In this document: piece after piece, positions 15,232 through 23,986 of the stretch
How the letters are laid out: every line of letters begins with the position of its first letter
How positions within the stretch are numbered: position 1 is the stretch's first letter
IMG/VR virus record: IMGVR_UViG_3300019124_000006
Location: 1-64,000 of that record
From: a virus
Reading direction: 5' to 3' (one strand)
Length of the DNA: 64,000 nt
Position numbers and translations under genes: made by a program
The notes under the pieces: generated by a model
The model's database searches: none
Told to the model about the DNA's origin: nothing
Seen by the model: the letters and a program-made list of their open reading frames with translations, nothing else

Positions 15232-15699
15232 AAAAACGCAGCTTGCTAAGTAAATGGGTGGTATGATGCTCATATGCTAAGATTCCACTCAAAAGAGAAT
15301 CTCATTAAGCTATATGAGTACATGTATGAAAATCAGACAGTATGCTTACCAAGAAAGTTAGAAAAATATCATGAAGCATTAGCAAGATGCAATTATTGTC
15401 CCCTTCAGGAGTAATCCTGTCGATATAAACCGGGTGAATTGCTGGAATCCCCTTAGAGCCAATTTGACCACAACGTAAGGATGAAATAAGCCTAAACGTG
15501 ACGGTTTGAAAACAAATTGGATTGGGTAATCAGCAGCCAAGCTCCGAACAGGAGAAGGTTCAACGACTATCTCGTAAGAGAGTAGGGTTCAAGTGAACTC
15601 GAAGTGCCCGGCCCCTTTTACAAGAGGGTGATGATATAGTCTGAGCTTACATGAAAGTGTAAGAGGGTTGTCGGAAACGGGCAATCCGTAACACAACTG
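15232..15699 (+). other. Group I intron 1 in terL
   Basis: This 468-base intron has recognisable group I core pieces: GAATTGCTGGAATCCCCTTAGAGCC, AATCAGCAGCCAAGC, AAGGTTCAACGACTATC and GATATAGTCTGAGC, in order. The first three are nearly the same as in the intron at 50254. It ends in G before exon 2. A decayed homing endonuclease fragment fills the 5' part. The internal guide pairing (CCTGTC with GACTGG of the exon) is visible but less clean than in the third intron, so the 5' splice site is not certain. Confidence 0.85.
15250..15414 (+). pseudogene. C-terminal remnant of a LAGLIDADG homing endonuclease
   Basis: The frame continuing past the intron stop reads VNGWYDAHMLRFHSKENL... and contains KLYEYMYENQTVCLPRK, matching the C-terminal pattern of the endonuclease at 50537 (RIYDIIYKDATVFLTRK) and of the one at 15946 (RLYVNANVYLERK). 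Both LAGLIDADG motifs are missing. This is a deletion remnant, so intron 1 has probably lost its mobility. Confidence 0.65.
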
Positions 15700-15882
15700 A
15701 AATATGCAGAAGCTACTCAAATTATTGTTACAGAATTTGATGAGTTATTAAAGAAATTCCGAGTAGCAAAGAGATATGAGATTCCTCGTGGAGATTTTAC
15801 GTACGACAATGCCGTACAAAAATTAATTGAAATCAATGAAATTTGGAATCCAAAATTCTATTACATTGATGCGGGGCATGGT
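15700..15882 (+). CDS. terL: Terminase large subunit, exon 2 (nuclease domain, first part)
   Basis: A 61-codon exon with no start codon of its own, lying between two introns. It reads KYAEATQIIVTEFDELL... and ends KFYYIDAGHG; the aspartate of DAGHG is the second nuclease metal ligand region. The sequence AVQKLIEINEIWNPKFYY is typical of large terminases of Gram-positive myophages. Without splicing this segment would be untranslated. Confidence 0.85.
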
Positions 15883-15902
15883 AATGTAGCATAATTTGTT
15901 TT

Positions 15903-15938
15903 CACCCTGTATAATCAAATTATTAACAAAAAAGGGTG
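15903..15938 (+). promoter_or_regulatory. Hairpin covering the ribosome site of the intron 2 endonuclease
   Basis: CACCCT (15903-15908) pairs with AGGGTG (15933-15938), which is the ribosome site of the gene starting at 15946. Translation from the unspliced or pre-mRNA would be restrained, as is known for intron endonucleases of T4. A TATAAT lies in the loop, without a clear -35 box. Confidence 0.45.
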
Positions 15939-15945
15939 AGAGATT

Positions 15946-16776
15946 ATGTTTCCTGAATGGTATCAAGAAGCAGAAAGATTATATGTAGATGAAAAGCTTT
16001 CTTATACAAAGATTGGACAAATACTTGGTGTTGGAAGAAAAACAGTAAGCCACTATTTGCGAAAAGGTGGACATGAATCGAATTTAAAATTTTATCCTAA
16101 TGTAGACCACAGCAAGTATAGAAAGTATCAAATTGACGAATCAGTTTTTGAAACCATAGATACAGAAGAAAAAGCATACTGGCTTGGAATGTTATATGCT
16201 GATGGCAATGTGTCTGATCGTTCAAATGATATAGAAGTCACTTTACAAGCAGAAGATTATAATCATCTGTTAAAGTTAAGGGATTTCTTTAAAACTGATA
16301 AACCCGTCTACAAAAAGGATAAAAAGAAATACGATAAAACCTATGAAGGTTACAGGCTTATTATTTGTAGTAAGAAAATCAAACAAGATTTGATTCGATT
16401 AGGTTGTTTACCTAGAAAATCACATATACTTCAATTTCCTACAACAGAACAAGTCCCAGAACATTTGATGTCTCACTTTGTGAGAGGATATTTCGATGGC
16501 GATGGTTGTATTACATTTGCTAATAAAGGAGTTACATTAGTCATTGAGTTATTAGGGACAGAAGATTTTCTTACTCAATATTTAATTTGGTCTGAAAGAA
16601 ATCATCATCGCATTCATGATTTTAAACATTCGAAGGAAACCAAAAGAGTCCAACACTTTGGTGAAGAAGCTAGATTTATATTAAATCGCTTATATGTAAA
16701 TGCCAATGTGTATCTTGAAAGGAAATATAATCTTTATAAAAATTATGCATTGCCGTCTAATGGGGAAACTCATTAG
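15946..16776 (+). CDS. LAGLIDADG homing endonuclease with N-terminal HTH (intron 2)
   Basis: This encodes 276 residues. The N-terminus carries a helix-turn-helix-like segment (KLSYTKIGQILGVGRKTVSH). Two LAGLIDADG-type motifs follow: AYWLGMLYADG (about residue 75) and HFVRGYFDGDG (about 175), whose aspartates are the catalytic ones. The C-terminal LNRLYVNANVYLERKYN is shared with the two related sequences in this window. Such enzymes cut intron-less alleles and spread the intron. It appears intact and active, and its ribosome site is sequestered in a hairpin. Confidence 0.9.
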   Translation: MFPEWYQEAERLYVDEKLSYTKIGQILGVGRKTVSHYLRKGGHESNLKFYPNVDHSKYRKYQIDESVFETIDTEEKAYWLGMLYADGNVSDRSNDIEVTLQAEDYNHLLKLRDFFKTDKPVYKKDKKKYDKTYEGYRLIICSKKIKQDLIRLGCLPRKSHILQFPTTEQVPEHLMSHFVRGYFDGDGCITFANKGVTLVIELLGTEDFLTQYLIWSERNHHRIHDFKHSKETKRVQHFGEEARFILNRLYVNANVYLERKYNLYKNYALPSNGETH

Positions 16777-17004
16777 AGTATCAGAGCGGAATGAAGCGGG
16801 AAAGCTGAGATGCTAACCCGAACCGAAGGCTAGGCAAATCCTAGTCAGGGGCAGAGCATAGGAGCTGACCGGTAACAGGAATAACGCTCCCACGAGGCCG
16901 CTCCACCCAAACCGTCAAGGTCGGTGGGTGAAAAGGTATGCCGAGCTTGCGGGAAATGAACCGTAAGAAGTAGAGGATAAAAAGCCTTTACGATAACAAT
17001 ACTG

Positions 17005-17622
17005 GAGTATCAAATTGAAATGCTTCGAAAATATGGACGAGATAATCCAGAAAGCGGCATGCTTCAAAAGGTGAAACGAATCCATTTCTCTGAGAAAATT
17101 GAAATTCGTGATCCTGGTACAAGAGAAATTGACAAAAAAGATGTCAAAAACTTTATGGTTAATCAAACTAGTATTCTTCTTGAACGGGATCAATTGGTGT
17201 TATCACCGTTTGACGATATGGTGTGGAAGCAAATGATGGATTATCAAGTTGTTCGAATTTCTCAAAATGGTAAGCCAATTTATACATCGGAAAATGAGCA
17301 TGCATTAGATGCGCTCATGTTAACGATTTTAGGATTTACAATTGAGTTTCCGAACATCACAAAAATTCTTGAAGAAATCAAAGTAGCACGAAAGGTGTTA
17401 CCATTTCAAAATAAAATTCAAGAATCTCTTCAGGAAAAAGTGTTTGGCGGAGAACGGGATGTTTATCAACCTATTAAATCAAAACCGGAAAGAGAAGAGA
17501 AAGATAATCCTCGTTGGCACTGGCAAAAGGTTGCTTTAGGGTATTCAAAAAGAAAAGTTACCGCTAATCCGTGGGGACGGGGGCAAGCAAAAGGAATAGG
17601 TTTGTCACGGTCTAAGTTTTAA
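17005..17622 (+). CDS. terL: Terminase large subunit, exon 3 (nuclease domain, C-terminus)
   Basis: Begins EYQIEMLRKYGRDNPESG, which continues DAGHG of exon 2. ENEHALDALML carries the third nuclease aspartate (the D of 'H-x-x-D-A'). A basic C-terminal tail follows (KPEREEKDNPRWHWQKVA, KRKVTANPWGRGQAKGIG). The exon ends at TAA 17620-17622. All three exons together give 589 residues, the normal length for a large terminase. Confidence 0.85.
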   Translation, partial: EYQIEMLRKYGRDNPESGMLQKVKRIHFSEKIEIRDPGTREIDKKDVKNFMVNQTSILLERDQLVLSPFDDMVWKQMMDYQVVRISQNGKPIYTSENEHALDALMLTILGFTIEFPNITKILEEIKVARKVLPFQNKIQESLQEKVFGGERDVYQPIKSKPEREEKDNPRWHWQKVALGYSKRKVTANPWGRGQAKGIGLSRSKF

Positions 17623-17629
17623 AAATGGA

Positions 17630-17850
17630 TAAAAATATTTTTTATTTTTTATGAAAATCGGAAAGAAAAAATAATTTCATAAAAACTTTGGGAATGCCGG
17701 AAGTAATGCGTTGTCCCTGTTGCAACCTTTCACGTTGTAAACAGGTGGAAGGCATAAATACCCCCTGTATCCTTTTTTCTTTGGCTTGGCTCATCTTTCA
17801 TCTCTTTCCCTTGCCCCTGCGGAAACGCAGGGGTTACATATTGTTTAGGG
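17630..17850 (+). other. Structured non-coding spacer after terL
   Basis: An A/T-rich part is followed by CCTGTTGCAAC/GTTGTAAACAGG-type pairing (about 17717-17745, bounded by ATGCC/GGCAT) and then by an 8-bp perfect GNRA-capped hairpin CCCCTGCG-GAAA-CGCAGGGG (17814-17833). There is no good T-run, so it may be a processing or regulatory element rather than a terminator. No gene is seen in it. Confidence 0.45.
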
Positions 17851-17860
17851 AGGTATAGTA

Positions 17861-19132
17861 ATGTCAGAATCATTTGATCAGTTATACGGAAAAAAAGGAA
17901 TTGATACGTCGTATGAGCGTGAAACATTTACATATCGTCCAACATGGAAATATGAAAAGAAAGATCTAGACCAACTATTAAGAGAAGAAATCAAGCAATC
18001 CATTGAACGGGCACGCACGTTTACCATTGCCCAAAACCTTTTAGAATATGATGAGCTAATTGCTGATATCGGACAAATGTTACGAGATTTAGAATCTCGA
18101 AATCCAAAAGAAAAAATAGAGAAACTTAAAGAACACTTATCTCAAAAAGATTACCGAGCCCTTTTTGCATTTGAACGAGAACATAGTAGCTATCAGGATA
18201 CGGGTGATTACGAATTATATTCACTGCTTTTTCATATGAAAGAATCTCTTCAGGTTCGACGGGATTTTATAGATCGGCATTTTCGTACACAAATTACCCA
18301 TGAAACTGAAATTAAAAAAATTGAAGAAGCAGAAAGAAAATCCATTGAAGAGTGGGAATATCTTGAGGCAAAGGTAATGGAAGGATATGCCCTGTTAGCT
18401 CAACAAGATGAAGACGAAATTCACCCAGCAGATGATACGTCTTTATTTATCAATACGCATGAGTTGAATTACGAAATATTAGAAGACTGGGAAAAACAAA
18501 AACGTAATCGAGAATTGTTGCACACATCTTTGGCAGATAGTTCCTATGTGCATCGAAATCGTTATTTTATGTTTTTAGAAATTGTAGAAAAAGCCAAAAT
18601 CCTCGTTTATTACCCAACACAGTTAATCGATAAAAATCTCAAAGAATTCATTTTAAGCTTAGGTGATTTGTCAGATTTTTCATCCCCAAAAACTCATTTG
18701 ATTTTACAGTTTCGAAAAATTCGAGAACGTCATGATTCCTTGAAAGGGAAAATGATGACGATTGATGATGAAAAAGAGACATTTGCTTCTGAGAAACATT
18801 ATCTGTACCAACAAATTGAAACAAAAACGATTGAGCCTTTAAAGCAATGGTTACATGAACAGCAAGAGAATATTAGTGGAGCTTTAGATTTATTCTCGCA
18901 ATATATGGTATCTTCCATGAAGGAAACTCGCCAGTCTTATGAGCAAATCCTAGCAGATTTATTGAATTTTTATAAATCAGAAGCTCACTATTATGAACAA
19001 CAAATTTACTTTTTAAGAAAAAAAGAAGAAATCCGCAAATTTTACAGAATTCTTGAGGATTTAGAAGATGTAGAGAAAATTCATAAGGAATGGGTGGAAG
19101 AGTACCTCAAGGTGAACGGATATAGCGTGTGA
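17861..19132 (+). CDS. Hypothetical helical virion-module protein, 423 residues
   Basis: Start ATG 17861 follows TAGGGAGGTATAGTA. The protein is almost entirely charged alpha helix with several coiled-coil stretches (EIKKIEEAERKSIEEWEYLE, KKEEIRKFYRILEDLEDVEK). It has no signal peptide or catalytic motif that I can see. Its position between terminase and portal suggests a head or DNA-packaging accessory role, but this is only positional. Confidence 0.75.
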   Translation: MSESFDQLYGKKGIDTSYERETFTYRPTWKYEKKDLDQLLREEIKQSIERARTFTIAQNLLEYDELIADIGQMLRDLESRNPKEKIEKLKEHLSQKDYRALFAFEREHSSYQDTGDYELYSLLFHMKESLQVRRDFIDRHFRTQITHETEIKKIEEAERKSIEEWEYLEAKVMEGYALLAQQDEDEIHPADDTSLFINTHELNYEILEDWEKQKRNRELLHTSLADSSYVHRNRYFMFLEIVEKAKILVYYPTQLIDKNLKEFILSLGDLSDFSSPKTHLILQFRKIRERHDSLKGKMMTIDDEKETFASEKHYLYQQIETKTIEPLKQWLHEQQENISGALDLFSQYMVSSMKETRQSYEQILADLLNFYKSEAHYYEQQIYFLRKKEEIRKFYRILEDLEDVEKIHKEWVEEYLKVNGYSV

Positions 19133-19139
19133 GCGGGTG

Positions 19140-19168
19140 TGTAATGCATTACAAGAATCATGTATAAT
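19140..19168 (+). promoter_or_regulatory. Promoter with palindrome ahead of the portal gene
   Basis: The perfect palindrome TGTAATGCATTACA (19140-19153) is followed nine bases later by TATAAT (19163-19168). The palindrome sits where a -35 box would be, as at 7483-7512, suggesting that its binding protein recruits polymerase at these two sites. The portal start is 63 bases downstream. Confidence 0.65.
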
Positions 19169-19230
19169 AACTGTGAATTACATTATTTGACGAAAAACAG
19201 ATAAACAAGAAGGAAAAGGGGGTTTCATTC

Positions 19231-21390
19231 TTGGCGAAACTCTGGAATCGGTTGATTAAGAATTTTACGCTCAAGAATGCTCCCTCTGGCGGTAAGTCTA
19301 GTGGTGGGGTAGGAGCAATTAATCGTGATCCTAAAGCCATGCAGGTAAAGCGAGTGGGTTATCAGTTATCCAATGGAGCTAGTGGTGGTGGTCGAGAGAA
19401 CTTTGAAGGACCAGAAGCAGATTTTAATCTGATCGATACCGCCATTAAAAGAGACTCCTATGTTATGCAAACGATGATGAAATATGGTGAGCTCATTTTT
19501 AAAAGTGGTTGGTATTTTAAAGGGAAGAATGAGCAAGCTTTGCAATATTTAAAGCTTCGTTTAGAAATGATGGCAGTAGCAACAGGAATACCAACGGAAT
19601 CGTTATTCCAAGGTATTGCTGATGATATCGTACGTTATGCCAATGCATTTCTTGTGAAAGCTAGAGCTAAAGGAGGAAAAGGATTACCTCCTGGGCTTTC
19701 AGCTATACCGATTCCTCCCGCAAGAGAACCAATCGCCGGCTATTTTCGGCTTCCTCCGCATACGATTACGATTGCGAGAGATCAAAACGGCAATATTCTG
19801 AAATATAGACAAGAAGTGCAAGGTGCGGAAAAGCCGATTGATTTCCGACCGGAGGATATCATTCATATTACTGTTAACCAACCTGTAGGGCGACCATTTG
19901 GTGATCCGTGGATCGCTCCTGTGTTAGAAGATGTAAGGCTGCTGCGTAAAGTAGAAGAAAATGCAGCTCTCCTCTTGTATCGACATATCTTCCCACTTTT
20001 GGCTTACACAGTTGGTATTGATAAGCCGGGTTATGAAGCAACCGATGACGAACTTGAAGAACTTCGTAGTGTTATTGAGAATATACCGACAGATGGGGCG
20101 ATTGTTCTTCCTGAGCGTCATAAAATCGAAGCAATCAAAATTGATACCATTGACGGAAAGCCATATTTAGAATATTTCGAACAGCGTGTATTTACGGGCT
20201 TAGGAATGAGTACGGTTGACATGGGTCGAGGTGATACGGCTAACCGAAATACTGCTGATGCAATGGGTGGTATCAAAGCTGATCGAGTAAAGGGATGGCA
20301 AAAGGCTCTCCAAATTCAAATTGATAAATACATTGTAGATGAGATTCTGGTGGAAGGCGGATTTGATCCGCTAGTGAATCCTGAATTTGATGTTAATTTT
20401 GTGTTTGAGGAAATCGAACAAGAACGCAAAATCGCCAAAGAAAATCATGCCATATTGAAATGGAACTCTAACCTTGCAACATGGGAAGAAACCCGTGTGG
20501 AATTAGGTTATGATCCAGTTGCTGATGAAAGTCGATTACATTATCAAATGATTGCAATGGCAACAGCAGAACATGCAAATCAATTAGCAATGCAGGCAAC
20601 AACAGCAAAGGAAGTTGGCAATAAAAATGCACCAGAAAATCAAAATGGGAAGCGTTCAGGGCCTAAACGAAGTACAGAAGCTCTTGAAGAATCGGTTTTT
20701 AATCATTTGCCCGTTAAACAATATCAGAAATTGCAAGAATCACTTGCTATGTTTTACCGGGAATTAGAAGAAGATGCGATTCAAATCGTGCAGGCCTATG
20801 TAGAAAAGAAAGTCTTTCCGATGAAAGAGCCAAAAGAATGGCTATCTTCCTTTCATTTCAGCAAAGATAAAATGCTTCGAGTTATACAGCAAAGCACTCA
20901 ATCCGCTTTGTCAGAGGGTGTTACAAAAGCACGAAGCGATATAGGACGTAACGATTATCCGGGAATAAATTCGAGAAAGGCATTGCAAGTTATTAGGCAA
21001 TATGCTTCGGAGTCTTTAGAACAATTAGAGGCATTTTTAAAACAATCTTTATCAAAAAAACTGGAAAACTCTCAAAATACAGAGGATGCGTTATTAGCGA
21101 TTAAAGGTATTTTTACTACAACTAAACATCGAATGACGTTCTTGAGTAAAACATTATTAGCCAAATCTTACAATTTCGGTTATGCCTTAGCATTGATGAA
21201 GTACGGGGAAGAGCAAGTGAAACCTGTATATGAGGGTACTTGTTTAACCTGTCAAGAAAAAGCGTCGCAACTCATTTCACTTCAACAATTTTCATCACTT
21301 GATGAAATTGCTATATTCTATCGCATTCCACCATGGCATCCAAACTGTGAATGTCCTTTAGAAGTCGTTAAGGGAGGTGAAACAGAATGA
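19231..21390 (+). CDS. Portal protein with C-terminal MuF-like domain
   Basis: This encodes 719 residues from TTG 19231, eight bases after GGGGG. The N-terminal 480 residues fit the portal fold: SGWYFKGKNE, FRLPPHTITIARDQNGNILKY, EDIIHITVNQPVGRPFGDPW and the long helix ending DEILVEGGF. The C-terminus contains CLTCQEKASQL and then PPWHPNCECPLEVV, the cysteine/histidine pattern of the MuF/gp7 minor head proteins. Portal and MuF domains are usually separate genes, so this is a fusion. The portal forms the dodecameric DNA gate at one capsid vertex, and MuF-like ends are placed inside the head. It overlaps the next gene by four bases (ATGA). Confidence 0.85.
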   Translation: MAKLWNRLIKNFTLKNAPSGGKSSGGVGAINRDPKAMQVKRVGYQLSNGASGGGRENFEGPEADFNLIDTAIKRDSYVMQTMMKYGELIFKSGWYFKGKNEQALQYLKLRLEMMAVATGIPTESLFQGIADDIVRYANAFLVKARAKGGKGLPPGLSAIPIPPAREPIAGYFRLPPHTITIARDQNGNILKYRQEVQGAEKPIDFRPEDIIHITVNQPVGRPFGDPWIAPVLEDVRLLRKVEENAALLLYRHIFPLLAYTVGIDKPGYEATDDELEELRSVIENIPTDGAIVLPERHKIEAIKIDTIDGKPYLEYFEQRVFTGLGMSTVDMGRGDTANRNTADAMGGIKADRVKGWQKALQIQIDKYIVDEILVEGGFDPLVNPEFDVNFVFEEIEQERKIAKENHAILKWNSNLATWEETRVELGYDPVADESRLHYQMIAMATAEHANQLAMQATTAKEVGNKNAPENQNGKRSGPKRSTEALEESVFNHLPVKQYQKLQESLAMFYRELEEDAIQIVQAYVEKKVFPMKEPKEWLSSFHFSKDKMLRVIQQSTQSALSEGVTKARSDIGRNDYPGINSRKALQVIRQYASESLEQLEAFLKQSLSKKLENSQNTEDALLAIKGIFTTTKHRMTFLSKTLLAKSYNFGYALALMKYGEEQVKPVYEGTCLTCQEKASQLISLQQFSSLDEIAIFYRIPPWHPNCECPLEVVKGGETE

Positions 21391-22727
21391 GGTATACATT
21401 GAAGGAACATCAAGAAAAAAAGTTGATTTCCGGTCAAGATTTAGTAGAAAGTATAGGGATTTTAGGAAAAATCAAACCGGATACAGTAACAAAGTTGACG
21501 GAATCTGCTAAAGGAAAGAAAAATCGAAAATTAATTGTTCAAATGGAAGCAATTCACGTAGGACGCACAGCTAACTATACGTTCTATACAGAAGAAGGAT
21601 TGCGAGCGGGACTAGAATCCTGGACACACCCGTATAATAAGCCAGTTTTAACACATCACAATGCCTATAGTGGTGAGCCAATTGGTCGTATTCTCCGAGC
21701 AGAATTTGCGGAGTCTACCTTATCGGGTCGAAAAGGTTTGATTTTTACATGTGAAATCACAGACCCGGATGCGATTGAGAAAATTCTAGATGGTCGCTAT
21801 CAAACAGTATCCATTGGTGCGACGACAGATAAAGTGACATGCAATATCTGTGGAACCGATCGCACAAAGGAATGGTGCGAGCATTGGCGTGGAGAAGAAT
21901 ACGAAGGTCAAACCTGTCATTTTATTATTGGTACCACATATGGTCGAGAAGTATCGTATGTCAATGTTCCTGCTGACGAAAATGCAGGAAATATTTCGGT
22001 GACGATTGAGGATGAAGATGATAATGGTACCAAAGAATCAGCCGTCCTTCAAATCTTCCAAATTGCCGAGGGCTTGATGCAAAACATCAACCTTCCGGAT
22101 GTGAATTTGTATGAGAGTGCAAGTGATGATCTTAAAAAGTTAATTGATGGATTGCTAGATTTAGAAGAAGGGAGCGCACCAAAGATGGGTCAAGGAAATC
22201 AAACACCAGGTCAAACACCAATCAATGAGTCTGAATTACAGACAAAATTAACAGAAGCTAATAATCGTATTTCTGCTTTAGAAACAGAGCTTCAAGAAAC
22301 AAAAAATGCTTTGGCCAATATAACAATTGAAAAGTCCAAAGTCGATACATTACTTACAGAATCTCAAGCAGAAGTAGAACGGTTAACAAACGAAAATGCT
22401 GAGCTTGCGGCAAAAGCGCATCGAGCTTTGGCTGAAAAGGTAGTAGATATGAAACTATTCCTTCGTAAATCTGATGTCATTGGTATGACACGAGAGCAAG
22501 CTATTGAAGACCATATTCAGCGAACAGAAGAATCATTAAACGACGCTGTAAAAGATCTACAGGCAGAAATGCAAAATACAAATGCGATGCGTGGAGTTGT
22601 GGTAAATCCAGGCTACGCAGGCGATGATAATAATCCAAATCAACCACAAGAACAACAAGAGTCAAAAATGACAGTGGATGAAGCTGTCAACATGTTTAAA
22701 GGCATGTTTGGCCGCAAAAGACGATAA
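21387..22727 (+). CDS. Prohead protease fused to a scaffold-like coiled coil
   Basis: This encodes 446 residues; the start overlaps the portal stop. Residues 55-215 contain WTHPYNKPVLTHHN, GEPIGRILRA, TVSIGATTDK and EVSYVNVPADENAG, the pattern of XkdF-like prohead proteases. A zinc-like cluster CNICGTD...CEHW...CHF (about 151-182) is inserted, as in related large-phage proteases. Residues 285-350 are a long coiled coil (ELQTKLTEANNRISALETEL and onward), typical of a capsid scaffold that the protease later removes. Protease and scaffold are thus one gene. Catalytic Ser/His are likely in TVSIG and THH but I cannot prove it. Confidence 0.8.
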   Translation: MRYTLKEHQEKKLISGQDLVESIGILGKIKPDTVTKLTESAKGKKNRKLIVQMEAIHVGRTANYTFYTEEGLRAGLESWTHPYNKPVLTHHNAYSGEPIGRILRAEFAESTLSGRKGLIFTCEITDPDAIEKILDGRYQTVSIGATTDKVTCNICGTDRTKEWCEHWRGEEYEGQTCHFIIGTTYGREVSYVNVPADENAGNISVTIEDEDDNGTKESAVLQIFQIAEGLMQNINLPDVNLYESASDDLKKLIDGLLDLEEGSAPKMGQGNQTPGQTPINESELQTKLTEANNRISALETELQETKNALANITIEKSKVDTLLTESQAEVERLTNENAELAAKAHRALAEKVVDMKLFLRKSDVIGMTREQAIEDHIQRTEESLNDAVKDLQAEMQNTNAMRGVVVNPGYAGDDNNPNQPQEQQESKMTVDEAVNMFKGMFGRKRR

Positions 22728-22744
22728 GAAGGAGTGAAAATGAG

Positions 22745-23968
22745 ATGGCATTATTCAAAGGTATTACTGGCCCTTTAAGAGATACGCCAGACCAAAAATT
22801 TAGAACAAACACAAAACTACAAGCAGGTACACACGACTCGCCAGGTGAGAAATTTTTAGTGGACCCACGTCTACCACGTTTATTCCGTTATCATTTTGGT
22901 GGCGATGGATGGGTAGTTATTCCAAAAGGTCGTGTTGTTGCTCCAGCAACTAATGGTGGCAAAAATGACGATGGACGTTTTGAAGACTTTGATTTAGGCG
23001 TGCCATACAATGCACTTACTCTTGCTAACGGTGGCGTTGATGTCACAGAAGTGGGACGTGATGGAAACGAATATGTGCGAACAGCTAACAAACCAATTGG
23101 TGTGGCATACGCTAACTTATACGAGCAATTCTTGGATGGTTTTAATGGATTCCAGCCAACAGTTGAAAATGAAATCTATATTGAACTGCCTTACATTCCG
23201 AATAAATCAGATGCGTATGAAATTCACTGGGGTGCTTTCTATGATGTTGATCCAACACGCCCAGTTAAAGCTGGCGATTTTGTAATGCCAGATGAGTACG
23301 GATATGTAATTAAAGCAGACTTTGAGAAAATCCGTGAGCAAATCGAGAGTGCGACCACATTAGAAGAATTAAAGGCAGCATTAAAAGAAGAATCTCGTAT
23401 GCGTGAGCAAGTCATTGGACAAGTATGGGCTGTTGAGACAAACCTTCCACCGCATGGTTGGTTAAAATGGGTTGGATGGTCGCAAGAAGATATGAAAGAG
23501 GATGAATGGAGACTCGCAACGGGTGCTCGTACAGAAGATATTGGAGCTCAAGACGGATTCCCTGGATATCCATATGAAAGAACATATCGCAATTGGGATG
23601 TACGCTCTAATAAATATTATCCACAAGGTATTCCGGGATTAACAAATGGCTCTAATATTGAAGTGCCTTTCACGAATGAAGTAATTGGTCAAATTCAGCC
23701 AGGCGCATCTGGTCGTCATGACTTCTTCTTGCTGCATACTCCTGCAGTTGAAGGTACGGTAGAAATCTTTGTTGGTGGTCAAAAAATCACTCCAGACTAT
23801 GTGGATGTCGTATCTGGTCGTGTGGTATTCAGTTATGACAACACGAACGGTACAACTCCGCTAGATGTTACAGCAACATACAAAGCAACTGGACAAATTC
23901 CGGGTGTACCAACTGGTTGGGACTTCAAAGGTTCTATCGGTGCTGTACGCATCCTGTTACAAAAGTAA
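22745..23968 (+). CDS. Virion protein between protease and capsid, probable decoration protein
   Basis: This encodes 407 residues from ATG 22745 behind AAGGAG. It is rich in glycine, proline and aromatic residues, with beta character (LFRYHFGGDGWVVIPKG, GYVIKADF). The C-terminal part contains the beta module seen in many proteins of this window (VEIFVGGQKITPDYVDVVSG then RVVFSYDN). The gene lies between protease and major capsid, the normal place for a head decoration or cement protein. No catalytic motif seen. Confidence 0.5.
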   Translation: MALFKGITGPLRDTPDQKFRTNTKLQAGTHDSPGEKFLVDPRLPRLFRYHFGGDGWVVIPKGRVVAPATNGGKNDDGRFEDFDLGVPYNALTLANGGVDVTEVGRDGNEYVRTANKPIGVAYANLYEQFLDGFNGFQPTVENEIYIELPYIPNKSDAYEIHWGAFYDVDPTRPVKAGDFVMPDEYGYVIKADFEKIREQIESATTLEELKAALKEESRMREQVIGQVWAVETNLPPHGWLKWVGWSQEDMKEDEWRLATGARTEDIGAQDGFPGYPYERTYRNWDVRSNKYYPQGIPGLTNGSNIEVPFTNEVIGQIQPGASGRHDFFLLHTPAVEGTVEIFVGGQKITPDYVDVVSGRVVFSYDNTNGTTPLDVTATYKATGQIPGVPTGWDFKGSIGAVRILLQK

Positions 23969-23986
23969 GAAGGGAGACAAAACAAG

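Larger units (their letters stand above)
15883..17004 (+). other. Self-splicing intron 2 in terL (group I-like, subclass unclear)
   Basis: This intron is defined by exon continuity: exon 2 ends DAGHG and exon 3 begins EYQIEMLRKYG, the uninterrupted terminase sequence. It carries an intact LAGLIDADG gene (15946-16776) and a 228-base structured 3' part (GCTGAGATGCTAACCCG, GGGCAGAGCATAGGAGCTGA, GGTATGCCGAGC). GCATA and TATGC in the last two could form P7. It lacks the CAGCAGCCAAGC core seen in introns 1 and 3, so it is of a different lineage. It ends in G. Confidence 0.75.

Noticed and set aside
14263-15249. Terminase truncated by mutation, with the 3' parts as decayed DNA
   Set aside because: Exons 2 and 3 are intact, in frame with exon 1 after removal of two sequences with intron features, and keep all nuclease motifs.
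15241-15414. An intein in the terminase (frame ends ...AAC before the break)
   Set aside because: The frame hits a TAA at 15247-15249 and the sequence that follows has a group I intron core and an endonuclease remnant. No intein C-terminal HN motif is present.
23010-23285. Overlapping open frames within the structural genes, such as 91 codons at 23010 and 107 codons at 57363 (leftward)
   Set aside because: They lie entirely inside well-supported genes in another frame, lack ribosome sites and have non-protein-like composition.
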